Counted from the stretch's first letter, positions 16,594 to 25,251 are shown. The stretch: 64,000 nt of DNA from Clostridium guangxiense (GCF_021043395.1 NZ_JAJNKE010000016.1:1-64000); one strand, 5' to 3'. The notes: a model not told the origin generated them from the sequence alone. Made by a program: numbers and translations.

Positions 16594-16980
16594 ATGTCAG
16601 TTAGAATTACCGATTTTGCTTTTCCTCAAGGTGTAATCAATAATATTGCTTTGGCTCAAGGCAGTAACACTCCTCTTGCTTTCGCACAAGCTCCAATTGC
16701 AATTAACAGTGCTGCACTAGTTATGAATAAAGCAATACTCCACTTACCACAAATTATAAATGACTCTATAATATATGGAATAGTGGTTCAAAATATTGGC
16801 AATACTGTAGCTACAGGAGTAATAGTAGAAGATAATGCTGTTTCCCATGTTTCATTTACTAATGCAACAACAAACACAGGTATAGTCATAGCTTTAACTC
16901 CATTTATTGTTAGAGTTTTTATTGGTAATATGGCACCTGGTCAAATAGCTATAGTTTATATTGCAGGAACGCTTGTATAA
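16594..16980 (+). CDS. DUF11-like surface or spore repeat-domain protein
   Basis: A 128-aa protein rich in Ala, Ile, Val, Asn and Thr with one Ig-like beta-sandwich segment (VVQNIGNTVATGVIVEDNAV, then FIVRVFIGNMAPGQIAIVYI), reminiscent of DUF11 conserved-repeat domains. No signal peptide or anchor is seen. A spore coat or exosporium role is possible but unproven. GGAAGTGACTAAGAC-ATG gives a moderate ribosome site. It is monocistronic with a strong terminator. Confidence 0.6.
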   Translation: MSVRITDFAFPQGVINNIALAQGSNTPLAFAQAPIAINSAALVMNKAILHLPQIINDSIIYGIVVQNIGNTVATGVIVEDNAVSHVSFTNATTNTGIVIALTPFIVRVFIGNMAPGQIAIVYIAGTLV

Positions 16981-17014
16981 TAAAATATCAGCTAGCCAAG
17001 TGAAGTTATAAGAT

Positions 17015-17055
17015 AAAAGTAGACCTGATATATAACTACCAATCGTCTACTTTTT
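17015..17055. terminator. Bidirectional terminator
   Basis: AAAAGTAGAC and GTCTACTTTT form a 10-bp stem with a 20-base loop, with T-runs on the plus side. It lies between the DUF11-like gene and the convergent radical SAM gene. Confidence 0.7.
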
Positions 17056-17065
17056 CATGCAAAAT

Positions 17066-18190
17066 CTAAAAAATCAACTCTCCTGGCTTATAGCCGGCAG
17101 GCAATTCCTCTTCACTTAAAAATTTGAAATTGTCATCACGGAGTATTGGCAAAAATGCTTCGTATGGAATTCTGGAAAATTCACAACCATAACTGCTAGC
17201 TCCAAACCATTTACCTTCTTTGCTGCTCAAGTTTAAATCTCGTGTAAATTTTGTATAGTTTGAACAATCATGAACTACAAAATTCCACTTTTCTTCATCG
17301 GCTATTTTCATAAATTTCAAAGTTAGCTCTCTACTCCAAGTTGGAGATATATATCCATGCCTAGAAATATACATATTTTCTCCATCGTAATTTTCTATGT
17401 TGTTTTCATTTAAATGTAATTCTGCACAATTCATAAAATCGAGTTTTGTATCTAAAATTGCCTGCTTTTTCTTAAAGAAACCTTTGAAAAGCTCAGGAGT
17501 CATTGGAGTTTCAATACCTACATTTTTAATATATTTTTTTGCTATTCTAATATTTTCAATAACTTTGTCTGAGCAATTGGAAGCACCTAGGTTGAAACGC
17601 AATTCGTCAAGACCGGCTTCGCCTAATGCTTTTAATGTTTCTTCTGTAGCTAAAATTCCATTTGTATATAGATGTTGATGAACCCCTGCGACACTAAATT
17701 TCTTTATTACTGAATAGTATTTTTCAATTTCCATAAATGGCTCTAAATAAACGTAAGCAACTCCAGTAGGTTTCTTATGTATAGAAAGAAGTAAATCAAT
17801 ATCCTTATCATAAAACCTTGTGCCACCAATTTCCCACATATCTTCGCCAATTGGAGGAATATCCTCTAGTTCTCCATAATCATAACAGAACTTACACGCT
17901 GCATTACATTTGTTTGTTTTCCTAATTGCACTCAAACCAGTACCCATCAAACAAGAAATACATCCTTTTGGAAATTTATCTTCACTTCCTACAAAAAAAG
18001 TTCTATCCTTTAAAGTTTTTAAGCCTTTGATTTCAGACATTAATATATCATTTCTATGATCAATGGCTGCCTCAATTTGCGCAAAGGTAGCATAAATGAT
18101 TTCTTGTTGTTTTGTCATAAGTTCCTGTTCCTCTGGCAACATTGCAAAAAACTCAAACCACTTAAGCGCATCTTTCTTTGGTATTTTCAT
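17066..18190 (-). CDS. Radical SAM protein
   Basis: The 374-aa enzyme has the radical SAM cluster motif CNAACKFC (Cys95, Cys99, Cys102), and two more cysteines (Cys77, Cys80, in CISC) just before it that may bind an extra cluster or metal. The core barrel follows (GVAYVYLEPFMEI, GVHQHLYTNGILATEETLKA, LDELRFNLGAS). The substrate is not evident; it is not a SPASM-type maturase by C-terminal cysteines. GAGGAGGATATATT-ATG fixes the start. It is monocistronic and followed by a terminator. Confidence 0.85.
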   Translation of the reverse strand: MKIPKKDALKWFEFFAMLPEEQELMTKQQEIIYATFAQIEAAIDHRNDILMSEIKGLKTLKDRTFFVGSEDKFPKGCISCLMGTGLSAIRKTNKCNAACKFCYDYGELEDIPPIGEDMWEIGGTRFYDKDIDLLLSIHKKPTGVAYVYLEPFMEIEKYYSVIKKFSVAGVHQHLYTNGILATEETLKALGEAGLDELRFNLGASNCSDKVIENIRIAKKYIKNVGIETPMTPELFKGFFKKKQAILDTKLDFMNCAELHLNENNIENYDGENMYISRHGYISPTWSRELTLKFMKIADEEKWNFVVHDCSNYTKFTRDLNLSSKEGKWFGASSYGCEFSRIPYEAFLPILRDDNFKFLSEEELPAGYKPGELIF

Positions 18191-18344
18191 AATATATCCT
18201 CCTCTAATTAGTTGCTAGTGTAAAATTTTTTACACTGCTTTTTTAAATTTCTTTATATAGCAAGGTTTTCATGTTCCTTCAAGAAAAAAACAATGCCCCT
18301 TTTTTGTTATATCAAATCTACTATAGATAGACAACTTGGAAGTT
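18191..18344. other. Intergenic region upstream of the radical SAM gene
   Basis: AT-rich sequence that should carry the leftward promoter of the radical SAM gene. A short hairpin of TTTTACACT-like repeats occurs near 18215-18235. No gene is seen. Confidence 0.35.
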
Positions 18345-18532
18345 GTGAAGCAACAATGCTTCGTCGCGTTAAAAAAGCCCTATAAATCTAAGGTTCAAAA
18401 ATCATAAAATACTAAGATATTTCAATAACTCGCTATCGCTCAAACAGATTGAAATATCTAAGCATTTTACAATTTTTGAGCCAAGATTTATTAGAATTTT
18501 TTTAAACCGTTCCTTCAGCATTGTTACTTCAC
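18345..18532. repeat. Long-hairpin element (copy A)
   Basis: The left arm (18345-18426, starting GTGAAGCAACAATGCTTCG and ending AAGATATTTCAAT) is the imperfect reverse complement of the right arm (18448-18532, from ATTGAAATATCTAAG to AGCATTGTTACTTCAC) over about 82 bases. The 21-base loop reads AACTCGC...CGCTCAAACAG. The same loop appears in copy B, and the right arm recurs in copy C near 1.4 kb. A conserved trailer with ATTCCTCCGTA and TACGGAAT follows. There is no open frame or transposase. Confidence 0.88.
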
Positions 18533-18702
18533 TCCCACAGTAGTGCAAGGAAAAAATTCCTCCGTACCTACGGAATTTTAGCATAAATCTTTGTAATACA
18601 TTATTTAAGCAGTTTATAATCATTTTCATTGTCAAATCTTGTCAGCAGTGTATTTTTCGTAGAGAATCGGAGAAAAATATTCCTTGCTTTTTCTATCTAA
18701 GT

Positions 18703-18884
18703 GAAGTGATGTTGACTTGGGATGGTTTAAATAAAGCTTTATAAATCTTAGATGATAAATCGTAAAAGTCTTAGAGAATTTAATCTGTTTGAGCGTATGC
18801 GAGTTATTAAATTCTCTTAGATTTTTAGGATTTATCGTCTTAGATTTATTAGCTTTATTTAATATCCCAAATCAATATCACCTC
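18703..18884. repeat. Long-hairpin element (copy B)
   Basis: Arms of about 80 bases pair with few mismatches (GAAGTGATGTTGACTTGGGAT with ATCCCAAATCAATATCACCTC at the base, GAGAATTTAAT with ATTAAATTCTC at the tip). The loop CTGTTTGAGCG...GCGAGTT is the reverse complement of copy A's loop apart from a few central bases, so the two copies lie in opposite orientation. The flank AAATTCCAATTTGT is shared with the left end of the window. Confidence 0.88.
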
Positions 18885-19021
18885 GCTAAATTCCAATTTG
18901 TCGGGATGAATTTGGTATTAGTCATTTTAACCTTTCAAGTGGTTTATCTTTAAAAACAAAAATAACACAAAAGGATGTCATTGTCCATAAGCTTAATTAT
19001 AACTTATTTGTTTTTATGTTA

Positions 19022-19207
19022 TCAATAATTATAAACTCTCAATAAATTTTTAATTCTACGAATTAGCTCATCCCTTACATGTTCAGGCTCCAGACATCCG
19101 CATTTGTCACCAAAACTAAGCAACAGATTATATCCAAATTTATTTTCCTTAAATGAAAAGTTTACAATTAGTTTTTTGTCAAGGTTATATAATAGAATAC
19201 AACTATA
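19022..19207 (-). pseudogene. Remnant of a WYL-domain transcriptional regulator
   Basis: About 55 codons read LYNLDKKLIVNFSFKENKF, then GYNLLLSFGDKCGCLEPEHV, then RDELIRRIKNLLRVYNY and a stop. This matches the end of YafY-type WYL regulators, including the usual LEP..V(R/K)DE..RR motif. An in-frame stop lies just upstream, and no DNA-binding half exists. It is divergent from an equally decayed NmrA-like gene, an arrangement common for intact pairs. Confidence 0.7.
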
Positions 19208-19264
19208 TTAATAAGAAAACCTTGATATTGATTTTAAACAACTTGTAAAGGAGATAAAGATAAC

Positions 19265-19635
19265 ATGAATATAGTACTGAATGCAGCAGGACAGATAAGT
19301 TCGATGCTTGTCGATAATCTTTTAAAGAAAACTCAAATCTAATGATTTATAAAACCAATCAAGAACGAATATATGAAATAGCTGGGCCAAAGCTTTATAG
19401 TTCTTTGGACATAGCAAAAATATTTGGAGATGTACTAAATAGAAATGTTGCAGGACAGCAAGTGATGCCTGAAGACTGGAAAAGTACATTGATGCAAGCA
19501 GGTTTCTCAAAAGACGGGGCAAGAAATCTTATGCTTATGACACAAGCGGTAATTGATGGAAAAACAAAAAATAAAACCACTAATTCAATTCGTTTCTATA
19601 CAGATTTTAAAAAGTATTTGATAAATATGATATAA
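19265..19635 (+). pseudogene. NmrA-like NAD(P)-binding protein, internally deleted
   Basis: A good ribosome site (AAGGAGATAAAGATAAC-ATG) precedes MNIVLNAAGQISSMLVDNLL, a typical NAD(P)-binding start, but translation stops after 25 codons. In a different frame, 77 bases on, comes the family's C-terminal part (IYEIAGPKLYSSLDIAKIFG and onward for about 90 residues). The central ~170 residues are missing. It was probably an NmrA/azoreductase-like oxidoreductase controlled by the adjacent WYL regulator. Confidence 0.75.
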
Positions 19636-20111
19636 AGCCTTCTATAATAAAGTATGCCTTCAAAGGTTTATTTGAAGACTTTATTCTTTACAATTTTCTA
19701 TTGTCACCTCATTGTGAATCAGTAACTCGATTAGGGGCATGAATTTTACATACCCCTAAAAAGTGAATACTTCTGCATTATTGAAAAAGCAAAATTATAT
19801 ATCTAATCCTGTTGTTTGTATTCTGGCTTCTTCTTCCAATACAACTACTCTGTGATCTTCAGCCAGCAATTTCATCTGACTGAGATAACAAATTTTATTC
19901 CTCCGATATATCGGTATAATTCAATTTTTTATATGTTTGTCTAATATATACTCTAGTAGCTAAAATTAATTATGTCAAATGGAATGTTAATAAAAAGTTT
20001 TCATAGCTTGTTTATTCGAAAACTAATTAAATTTTATTTCATGTTCTTCATATTCATTTATTCAATGGCATAAGGAATAATTTTCTTAACAGTGATAGAT
20101 ATCAGATAACC
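19636..20111. other. Intergenic region with a terminator and gene debris
   Basis: A plus-strand stem-loop lies at about 19647-19685 (AATAAAGT/ACTTTATT plus CTTCAAA/TTTGAAG). On the minus strand around 19830-19920 an unbroken ~38-codon stretch reads YLSQMKLLAEDHRVVVLEEE. It lacks a start and looks like debris of an unidentified gene. The rest shows nothing recognisable. Confidence 0.4.
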
Positions 20112-20957
20112 TTAGAAATCTACTTCATCCGGATGAAGTCCTGAACCTCCACAATCGGTTAGTCTGTCAATCTTCTCAACATCTTGTGCATTGATTTCAA
20201 AGTCAAATACCTCAAGATTATTTTTAATTCTCTCTGGTGTAACAGACTTTGGCAATGGAACTATTCCCTTTTGAATAATCCAGCGCAGACTAAGTTGAGC
20301 TACAGATTTTTTGTATTGATCTGCAATTTCCATTAATACCGGATGCTTCAAAATCTGTCCATTTGAAAATGGAGCCCATGCCTCCACCAAAATATTGTGT
20401 TGCTTACAAAACGCTACGGTTTCCTCCTGCAACATGCCAGGATGGAATTCAATTTGATTCACCATCGGCTGAATCTTAGCTGTTGCTAGCAATGGCTCAA
20501 AATGGTGCGGAAGAAAATTACTAACTCCGATTGCTTTGATTTTCCCTTGTTTATAAAGTTCCTCGAATGCTCTCCAGCTCTCGCTGTTTGCTTCCTGCCA
20601 GTTATTCTTGGATGCTTTTGCAATAGGCCAATGGATAAGGTATAAATCCAGATAATCAAGCTGTAAATCCTCTAATGTTCTATTAAAAGCAGCTAATGTC
20701 TTTTCATATCCTTTGTCATCATTCCATAGCTTACTTGTTACAAATAATTCTTCGCGTGCCACACCAGATTTACGTATGGCTTCACCAACACTTTTTTCAT
20801 TTCCATAAGCAGCAGCGCAGTCAATATGTCTATATCCTGCCTTGATTGCATTCAGTACAGACTGCTCTGTTTCCTCTCCGCTAGGCGTACGGAATGTACC
20901 GAATCCTATATTCGGAATCTTATAGTTGTTGCTTAATGTGTAAAAATTTTCTTTCAT
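20112..20957 (-). CDS. Aldo/keto reductase
   Basis: The 281-aa NADPH-dependent oxidoreductase is of the 2,5-diketo-gluconate reductase type (AKR family). The catalytic tetrad is visible: Asp46 (YRHIDCA), Tyr51 (AYGNE), Lys76 (VTSKLWN) and His109 (YLIHWP). Family signatures include GVSNFLPHHFEPLL and the cofactor segment IPLPKSV-like IVPLPKSVTPERIKNN. It follows the truncated flavodoxin-like gene in one operon behind a MerR-type promoter. AKR/flavodoxin pairs of this kind usually serve carbonyl or electrophile detoxification. Confidence 0.93.
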   Translation of the reverse strand: MKENFYTLSNNYKIPNIGFGTFRTPSGEETEQSVLNAIKAGYRHIDCAAAYGNEKSVGEAIRKSGVAREELFVTSKLWNDDKGYEKTLAAFNRTLEDLQLDYLDLYLIHWPIAKASKNNWQEANSESWRAFEELYKQGKIKAIGVSNFLPHHFEPLLATAKIQPMVNQIEFHPGMLQEETVAFCKQHNILVEAWAPFSNGQILKHPVLMEIADQYKKSVAQLSLRWIIQKGIVPLPKSVTPERIKNNLEVFDFEINAQDVEKIDRLTDCGGSGLHPDEVDF

Positions 20958-20979
20958 AATTATTTTCCTTTCTGATCTA

Positions 20980-21411
20980 TTATCGTATAAAATTTGTCAT
21001 AACATGGTCTTCTTCTACAGGAACAGGTATTTTTTCTTTTCCAGCGTCAATTGTCTTAAGGAGCCAGTCCATTGATCTGGCATTTTTACGAAGGGTCTGA
21101 ATACCTTCTTCATCCTGATGAACTTCTCCTTTTTCCAAACCATATGCTAATGTCCAGTATTGAGACGGCGACATGACTGTCTGGGCTAAGTTAAGATAGT
21201 TATTTAGCTGGTGTACTACATCTACACCACCGGCACGTCTTACAACTGAAATAGAATATCCACAGCCAATGCACCCATAAATATTTAGCTGACCAATTTG
21301 AATGATTTCAACTTCTATACCCTGCTGTTCCAGCTCATCTGCCATAACCTTGAATGCCTGACTTGTATTACCGTTTTTACGGGGACTACCATTAATAGCT
21401 ATCACTTTAAT
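20980..21411 (-). pseudogene. Flavodoxin-like NAD(P)H-dependent oxidoreductase, internal deletion
   Basis: The N-terminus (VIAINGSPRKNGNT) has the FMN phosphate-binding loop and GCIGCGY motif. The sequence then jumps from CGYS straight to ISVVRRAGGVDVVHQLNNYL, a part that in complete relatives lies about 70 residues later, so the central flavin-binding region is missing in frame. The usual ATG of the MKVIAING start appears as ATT, with AAAGGAG 9 bases before it; the next possible start is GTG two codons on. With ~141 residues against ~210 in relatives it is unlikely to be active, though the frame stays open. Confidence 0.7.
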
Positions 21412-21442
21412 AAATTCGCACTCCTTTCTCTGCTATACGGCA

Positions 21443-21473
21443 AGTATAGACCCTACACTTAACTATAGGTCAA
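21443..21473 (-). promoter_or_regulatory. MerR-type promoter of the flavodoxin/AKR operon
   Basis: TTGACC (21473-21468) and TATACT (21448-21443) are separated by 19 bases, the stretched spacing that MerR activators correct by bending DNA. The spacer contains TATAGTTAAGTGTAGGG, which shares its AGTTAAGTGTA core with the promoter of the merR gene itself. Confidence 0.8.
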
Positions 21474-21531
21474 TAGTATATGCAAAAAAAATTTTCATAT
21501 TCATACTCCTTTCCTTACGATGCAATCATCC

Positions 21532-21562
21532 TTGACTTAGAGTTAAGTGTAAGTTATATAAT
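21532..21562 (+). promoter_or_regulatory. MerR-type promoter of the merR gene
   Basis: TTGACT and TATAAT are separated by 19 bases. The spacer includes the dyad CTTAGAGTTAAGTGTAAG, a typical MerR-family operator. The same core occurs in the divergent promoter 60 bases away. Confidence 0.8.
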
Positions 21563-21591
21563 ATATAAGAAAACTATTTGAGGTGATAAAC

Positions 21592-22014
21592 GTGAACTAT
21601 ACCATAGCACAAGCCGCTAAAAAAATGAATTTAACAATATATACATTAAGATACTATGACCGTGAGGGACTGCTCTCTAATGTTAAAAGGGATAAATCAG
21701 GCAACCGTATTTTTACAAGGGATGATATGGAAATGCTCTCACTTATATGCTGTCTTAAGAATACTGGAATGCCCATTAAGAAAATAAAGCAATTCACAGA
21801 CTGGCAGAATGAAGGTAATCATACCCTTCATGCTCGTAACGATATCTTAGTAAAACATAAAGAAGATGTTTTAAAGCAAATCGAAGATTTAAAAAAACAT
21901 CTTCGCTTGATTGACCGAAAGCTCAATTATTACCATGATGCCTGCCAGGCCTATGATACGGACTCACCAATCCCAACCTGTTGCGAATATACGGATAATG
22001 ATTCAGAATTTTAG
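21592..22014 (+). CDS. MerR family transcriptional regulator
   Basis: A 140-aa regulator with an N-terminal MerR winged helix (YTIAQAAKKMNLTIYTLRYY, DREGLL, RIFTRDDMEMLSLICCLKNT) and a long dimerisation helix (about 80-120). A short tail contains CQAYDTDSPIPTCCEY. The two or three C-terminal cysteines could sense electrophiles or metal; this is unproven. GTG is used as the start after GAGGTGATAAAC. Its operator pattern lies in both divergent promoters, so it likely controls itself and the AKR operon. Confidence 0.9.
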   Translation: MNYTIAQAAKKMNLTIYTLRYYDREGLLSNVKRDKSGNRIFTRDDMEMLSLICCLKNTGMPIKKIKQFTDWQNEGNHTLHARNDILVKHKEDVLKQIEDLKKHLRLIDRKLNYYHDACQAYDTDSPIPTCCEYTDNDSEF

Positions 22015-22459
22015 GTTTAATTTTAATGAGTATTTCTATCTACATAATCTTAATATACAGGGTTTGATCCGTTTGTTCTTAACTTTAAAATAATTACTGT
22101 GCTTCTATTTGACACTACTCTCCTAAGCCCTAAAAGCCTTGCAGCTATTAGGGCGACAGCATAAACGGTTTATGGTAAACAAGCACCATAAGAATCTCAC
22201 CTCTCCCAGGATCTTTGCGATCCACCACAGACCGTTTTATGACCATGCCTTCTCGCTCTTCACATTCGATGGCATAATCACTCATTCACAGCAAAGCTTG
22301 ATTTCAATTACTTCCTTTCTGAATTTTTTGCAAAAAATAGACATTCATTTCTGAACATCTAAACTAAAAAAGAGAGATTATTTTTCACAGTATCCCTTAT
22401 TAATTTTATTCTGTTTTGACTCCATCTAATATTAATATTTAAAAATATACAATTACCCA
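22015..22459. other. Intergenic region with one possible small frame
   Basis: This is mostly featureless. A 45-codon minus-strand frame is listed separately. It lies between the ends of the merR and lysR genes, so it should contain their transcript ends, but no strong terminator was found. Confidence 0.4.
22148..22285 (-). CDS. Possible 45-residue protein or gene fragment
   Basis: An ATG-initiated frame encodes MSDYAIECEEREGMVIKRSV followed by VDRKDPGRGEILMVLVYHKP and FMLSP. The codon choice is richer in G and C than the surroundings and looks coding. No ribosome site at proper spacing was found (AAAGGAAG lies about 20 bases upstream). It may be the end of a lost gene. Not recognised. Confidence 0.3.
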   Translation of the reverse strand: MSDYAIECEEREGMVIKRSVVDRKDPGRGEILMVLVYHKPFMLSP

Positions 22460-23347
22460 TTATTTTATTTTCAGTTCTTGATCTATGAGGTCAAGAAATA
22501 CCCTGAGCGCTGGTGATACCCATTTGTCTTTATGATATATAATCTGCGTCGATATATGAAACTCAGGACCCTTCCATGGAAGCTCAACCAAGCTCCTTTC
22601 GTCCAAATCCTTCTTAACAGCAGCCTTGACAAGTAGGCATACTCCAAATCCATTGGCCGCAAATTGCTTTTCAGCCTGAAGGCTACTCACGGATATTATG
22701 GATCGAAACCTAGCCTTCTCTCCAGTCATCATGCCCTCTAAAAGATCTCGGTAACTACAACCGCTTTCACTGATAATCAACGTTTCATTAATCAGATCAC
22801 TCGGGTATATTTCTTGCTTTTGCGCCAAGGGATGTTGAGGTGCACACACAAGAACCATGCTTTCAGGGTAAGATGCTTCAATAATCAAATCCTGTTCTGC
22901 TGTTTCTTGGTCATACATAATGGCTGCGTCAATAGTATTCTTTCTTATGTAATTTTTAAATTCAGAACAAGGACCGAATTTAAAATCGAAATCAATATCC
23001 GGAAGCATTTGATGATAAACACCAAATACTTTTGAAAGCCTGATGATAGCCAGAGATTCCGCTATTCCTAAAGTTATGGTTCCTCTCGGAGCCTCTCCTG
23101 AAACAGCGGTAAACGCTTCTTCAGAAAGATCTATTAAGCGCTCTGCATAGACAAGAAGTGTTTGCCCCGCATAGGTCAAACTGATTTGTTTTCCCAATCG
23201 TTCGAATAGTTTAACCTTGAGCTCTTCCTCTAATAGCTGAATTTGAGAAGTGATCGTGGACGGTGCATAATCCAATTGTTTAGAAGTTTCTACAAAACTA
23301 CCTAATTTCGCAGCTGTAACGAAAGTTCTAAGATGCTTAATTTCCAT
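22460..23347 (-). CDS. LysR family transcriptional regulator
   Basis: A 295-aa LysR protein with an N-terminal winged helix (LRTFVTAAKLGSFVETSKQL, YAPSTITSQIQLLEEELKVKLFER) and a two-lobed effector domain from about 90 to 290 (GTITLGIAESLAIIRL, LVCAPQHPLAQ). It is divergent from the MFS transporter gene, which it probably controls. A perfect TGAATT-ATC-AATTCA palindrome lies just upstream. ATGGAGGTAACAA-ATG supports the start. Confidence 0.92.
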   Translation of the reverse strand: MEIKHLRTFVTAAKLGSFVETSKQLDYAPSTITSQIQLLEEELKVKLFERLGKQISLTYAGQTLLVYAERLIDLSEEAFTAVSGEAPRGTITLGIAESLAIIRLSKVFGVYHQMLPDIDFDFKFGPCSEFKNYIRKNTIDAAIMYDQETAEQDLIIEASYPESMVLVCAPQHPLAQKQEIYPSDLINETLIISESGCSYRDLLEGMMTGEKARFRSIISVSSLQAEKQFAANGFGVCLLVKAAVKKDLDERSLVELPWKGPEFHISTQIIYHKDKWVSPALRVFLDLIDQELKIK

Positions 23348-23372
23348 TTGTTACCTCCATATTCAAAAATAC

Positions 23373-23387
23373 TGAATTATCAATTCA
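23373..23387. promoter_or_regulatory. Putative LysR operator
   Basis: TGAATTATCAATTCA is a perfect 6-bp inverted repeat with a 3-base centre. It contains the T-N11-A form of LysR boxes and lies between lysR and the MFS gene. Confidence 0.5.
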
Positions 23388-23465
23388 TTTTATTTCGTTT
23401 TATAAAATGATATATCTATGTTAAGATGATGTCAATAAAAGTTTGTATATGAGGAGAATTTGTAT

Positions 23466-24692
23466 ATGAAGAAATTTAATTATAAATGGGTTATACTAGT
23501 ATTATCTTTTTTAGGTTTGCTTTCCGTACAAGGAACAAGAAGCACATTCGGTGCTTTTCTTCAACCATGGGAAACTGCTTTTTCCACTAACCGAGAAACC
23601 ATGTCTTTAATAGCTATGTTGAGTTTTGTCATTTATGGAATTTCCCAGCCCATCATCGGCAAATTGATAGACCGTTATAGTGTTAAAAAGATATTTTCCA
23701 TTAGTACTTTGTTGGTTGGAATCAGCACTATCTTAACTTATTTTGCTGAGAATGTATGGCATATAGCTTTTCTCTACGCTGTGATCGCTTCCATAGGCTT
23801 TGGCGGAGCATCAGGAATAGCTGCAACCGTAGCAGTAACAGAGTGGTTTCAAGAAAAACGTGGCTTTGCATTAGGAATCATCAATGCGGGATCAAGCGCA
23901 GGCCAATTAATTCTTGTTCCGTCCTCTTTATTGCTTATAAACAGATTTGGCTGGAAGCCAGCTACTCTTGCTTTAGGGTTATTTCTTACGTTTTTCACCT
24001 TCCCGATTCTAGCAATATTTTTTCGGTCCGCTTCAACAGAGAAATGTTTGAAGCTTTATAAAGAAAAAACACATAATGTTGAAATAAACAATAACGTTTC
24101 TCATCATTCTGTTTTTAATCTAAAGAGTACTTTTATGATCATCAAAAGCCGTAGGTTTTGGTTTCTTGCTATACCTTATTTAATCTGTGGTTATACGACT
24201 ACCGGATTGATGGATACTCACCTGATCTCACTCGCACATGGGCATGGATATTCAGAAACCATGGCTGGCACGGCAGTAAGTTTGCTTGCCGCTTTTAACA
24301 TTTTGGGAACACTCCTGTCTGGCTTTTTTGCTGACCGATGGAATAACCGTAAATTTTTAGCGGGATTATACATTATTAGGGCAATCTCAATTCCTATTTT
24401 GTTTGTTTCCGGACATAATTTTATACTGTTACTGTTTTCAATCATTTTCGGGTTCGTCGATTTTGCTACAATAGCCCCTACTTCTATACTTGCTACAAAT
24501 TTTTATAAAGGCGATCTTATAGGGTATGCTTTGGGCCTCCTTTATTTAAGCCATCAAATAGGCTCCGCATTGGGCGCATATATTCCCGGTCTTTTCTTTC
24601 AGATAACAGGGAATTACAATATCTCATTGGCTTCAGCTATTGTATTATTAATTGTTGCCTCAATATTAAGCTTTCTGTTACCGGGTTATTGA
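23466..24692 (+). CDS. MFS transporter (oxalate/formate antiporter-like)
   Basis: A 408-aa transporter with 12 predicted spans, the MFS loop motif GKLIDRYSVKKI between spans 2 and 3 and a second copy GFFADRWNNRKF between spans 8 and 9. The overall pattern (GAFLQPWETAF, GASGIAATVAVTEWFQEKRG) resembles OFA-type monocarboxylate carriers. The substrate is unknown. ATG after GAGGAGAATTTGTAT is the chosen start; a TTG two codons earlier is rejected. The divergent LysR gene is its likely regulator. Confidence 0.88.
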   Translation: MKKFNYKWVILVLSFLGLLSVQGTRSTFGAFLQPWETAFSTNRETMSLIAMLSFVIYGISQPIIGKLIDRYSVKKIFSISTLLVGISTILTYFAENVWHIAFLYAVIASIGFGGASGIAATVAVTEWFQEKRGFALGIINAGSSAGQLILVPSSLLLINRFGWKPATLALGLFLTFFTFPILAIFFRSASTEKCLKLYKEKTHNVEINNNVSHHSVFNLKSTFMIIKSRRFWFLAIPYLICGYTTTGLMDTHLISLAHGHGYSETMAGTAVSLLAAFNILGTLLSGFFADRWNNRKFLAGLYIIRAISIPILFVSGHNFILLLFSIIFGFVDFATIAPTSILATNFYKGDLIGYALGLLYLSHQIGSALGAYIPGLFFQITGNYNISLASAIVLLIVASILSFLLPGY

Positions 24693-25251
24693 GGTAACAT
24701 GATCATTATAAAACAACAATATCTCCATGGATTATTCCGTGGAGATATTGTTATAGATATTCATCTTAAAACTTATTGCAAGCCACGCTTACACTTTTCT
24801 TCAGATACTTTTTTAATTGCTCTTGTTACAATTTTTCTATTTCGGCTTTTTCAATTTCTAATAGTCCATTAACATTTTACATATGTGTATCTTCACACTC
24901 CATATCAATAACTACAGAAACATTAATATATTTTTCCAACTGCTTATTGCAAATTTTATCTCCCTCATTTGTAAAAACAAAATGGTTGAAGAAGTGCCTA
25001 AAATTAAGGATTTCTATATAGTTTTTCGTTGTAGCAACACGCAAGTCTCCACATGCATGAAGACGAGCTATAAGGTGAAAAGGAAACACATATGTTATAT
25101 ATTCCTTTCAATATAAAAATACTATTAACTTCGTTATGTTGATTATAATCACCTAAATCTATCTCGTTATATTTTGGCAAGCTTTTTAATATCAATACCT
25201 CGTTTAATATGTGCTATTATTGTAATTCATTATTATAGTTTCAAATCTAAC
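24693..25251. other. Intergenic region with terminator and possible decayed gene
   Basis: A 13-bp stem-loop (AACAATATCTCCA / TGGAGATATTGTT, about 24716-24752) ends the MFS unit. On the minus strand, a ~70-codon frame at 24877-25089 (MFPFHLIARLHACGDLRVAT...) and a following short frame (VNGLLEIEKAEIEKL) may be remains of one gene. Neither has a ribosome site or a recognisable domain. Confidence 0.4.

Noticed and set aside
22139-22354. A 71-codon plus-strand frame after merR
   Set aside because: No ribosome site or domain; the opposite strand has the more gene-like codon use.
24877-25116. Overlapping short frames on both strands
   Set aside because: Neither has a ribosome site or recognisable product; at best debris, described as intergenic.
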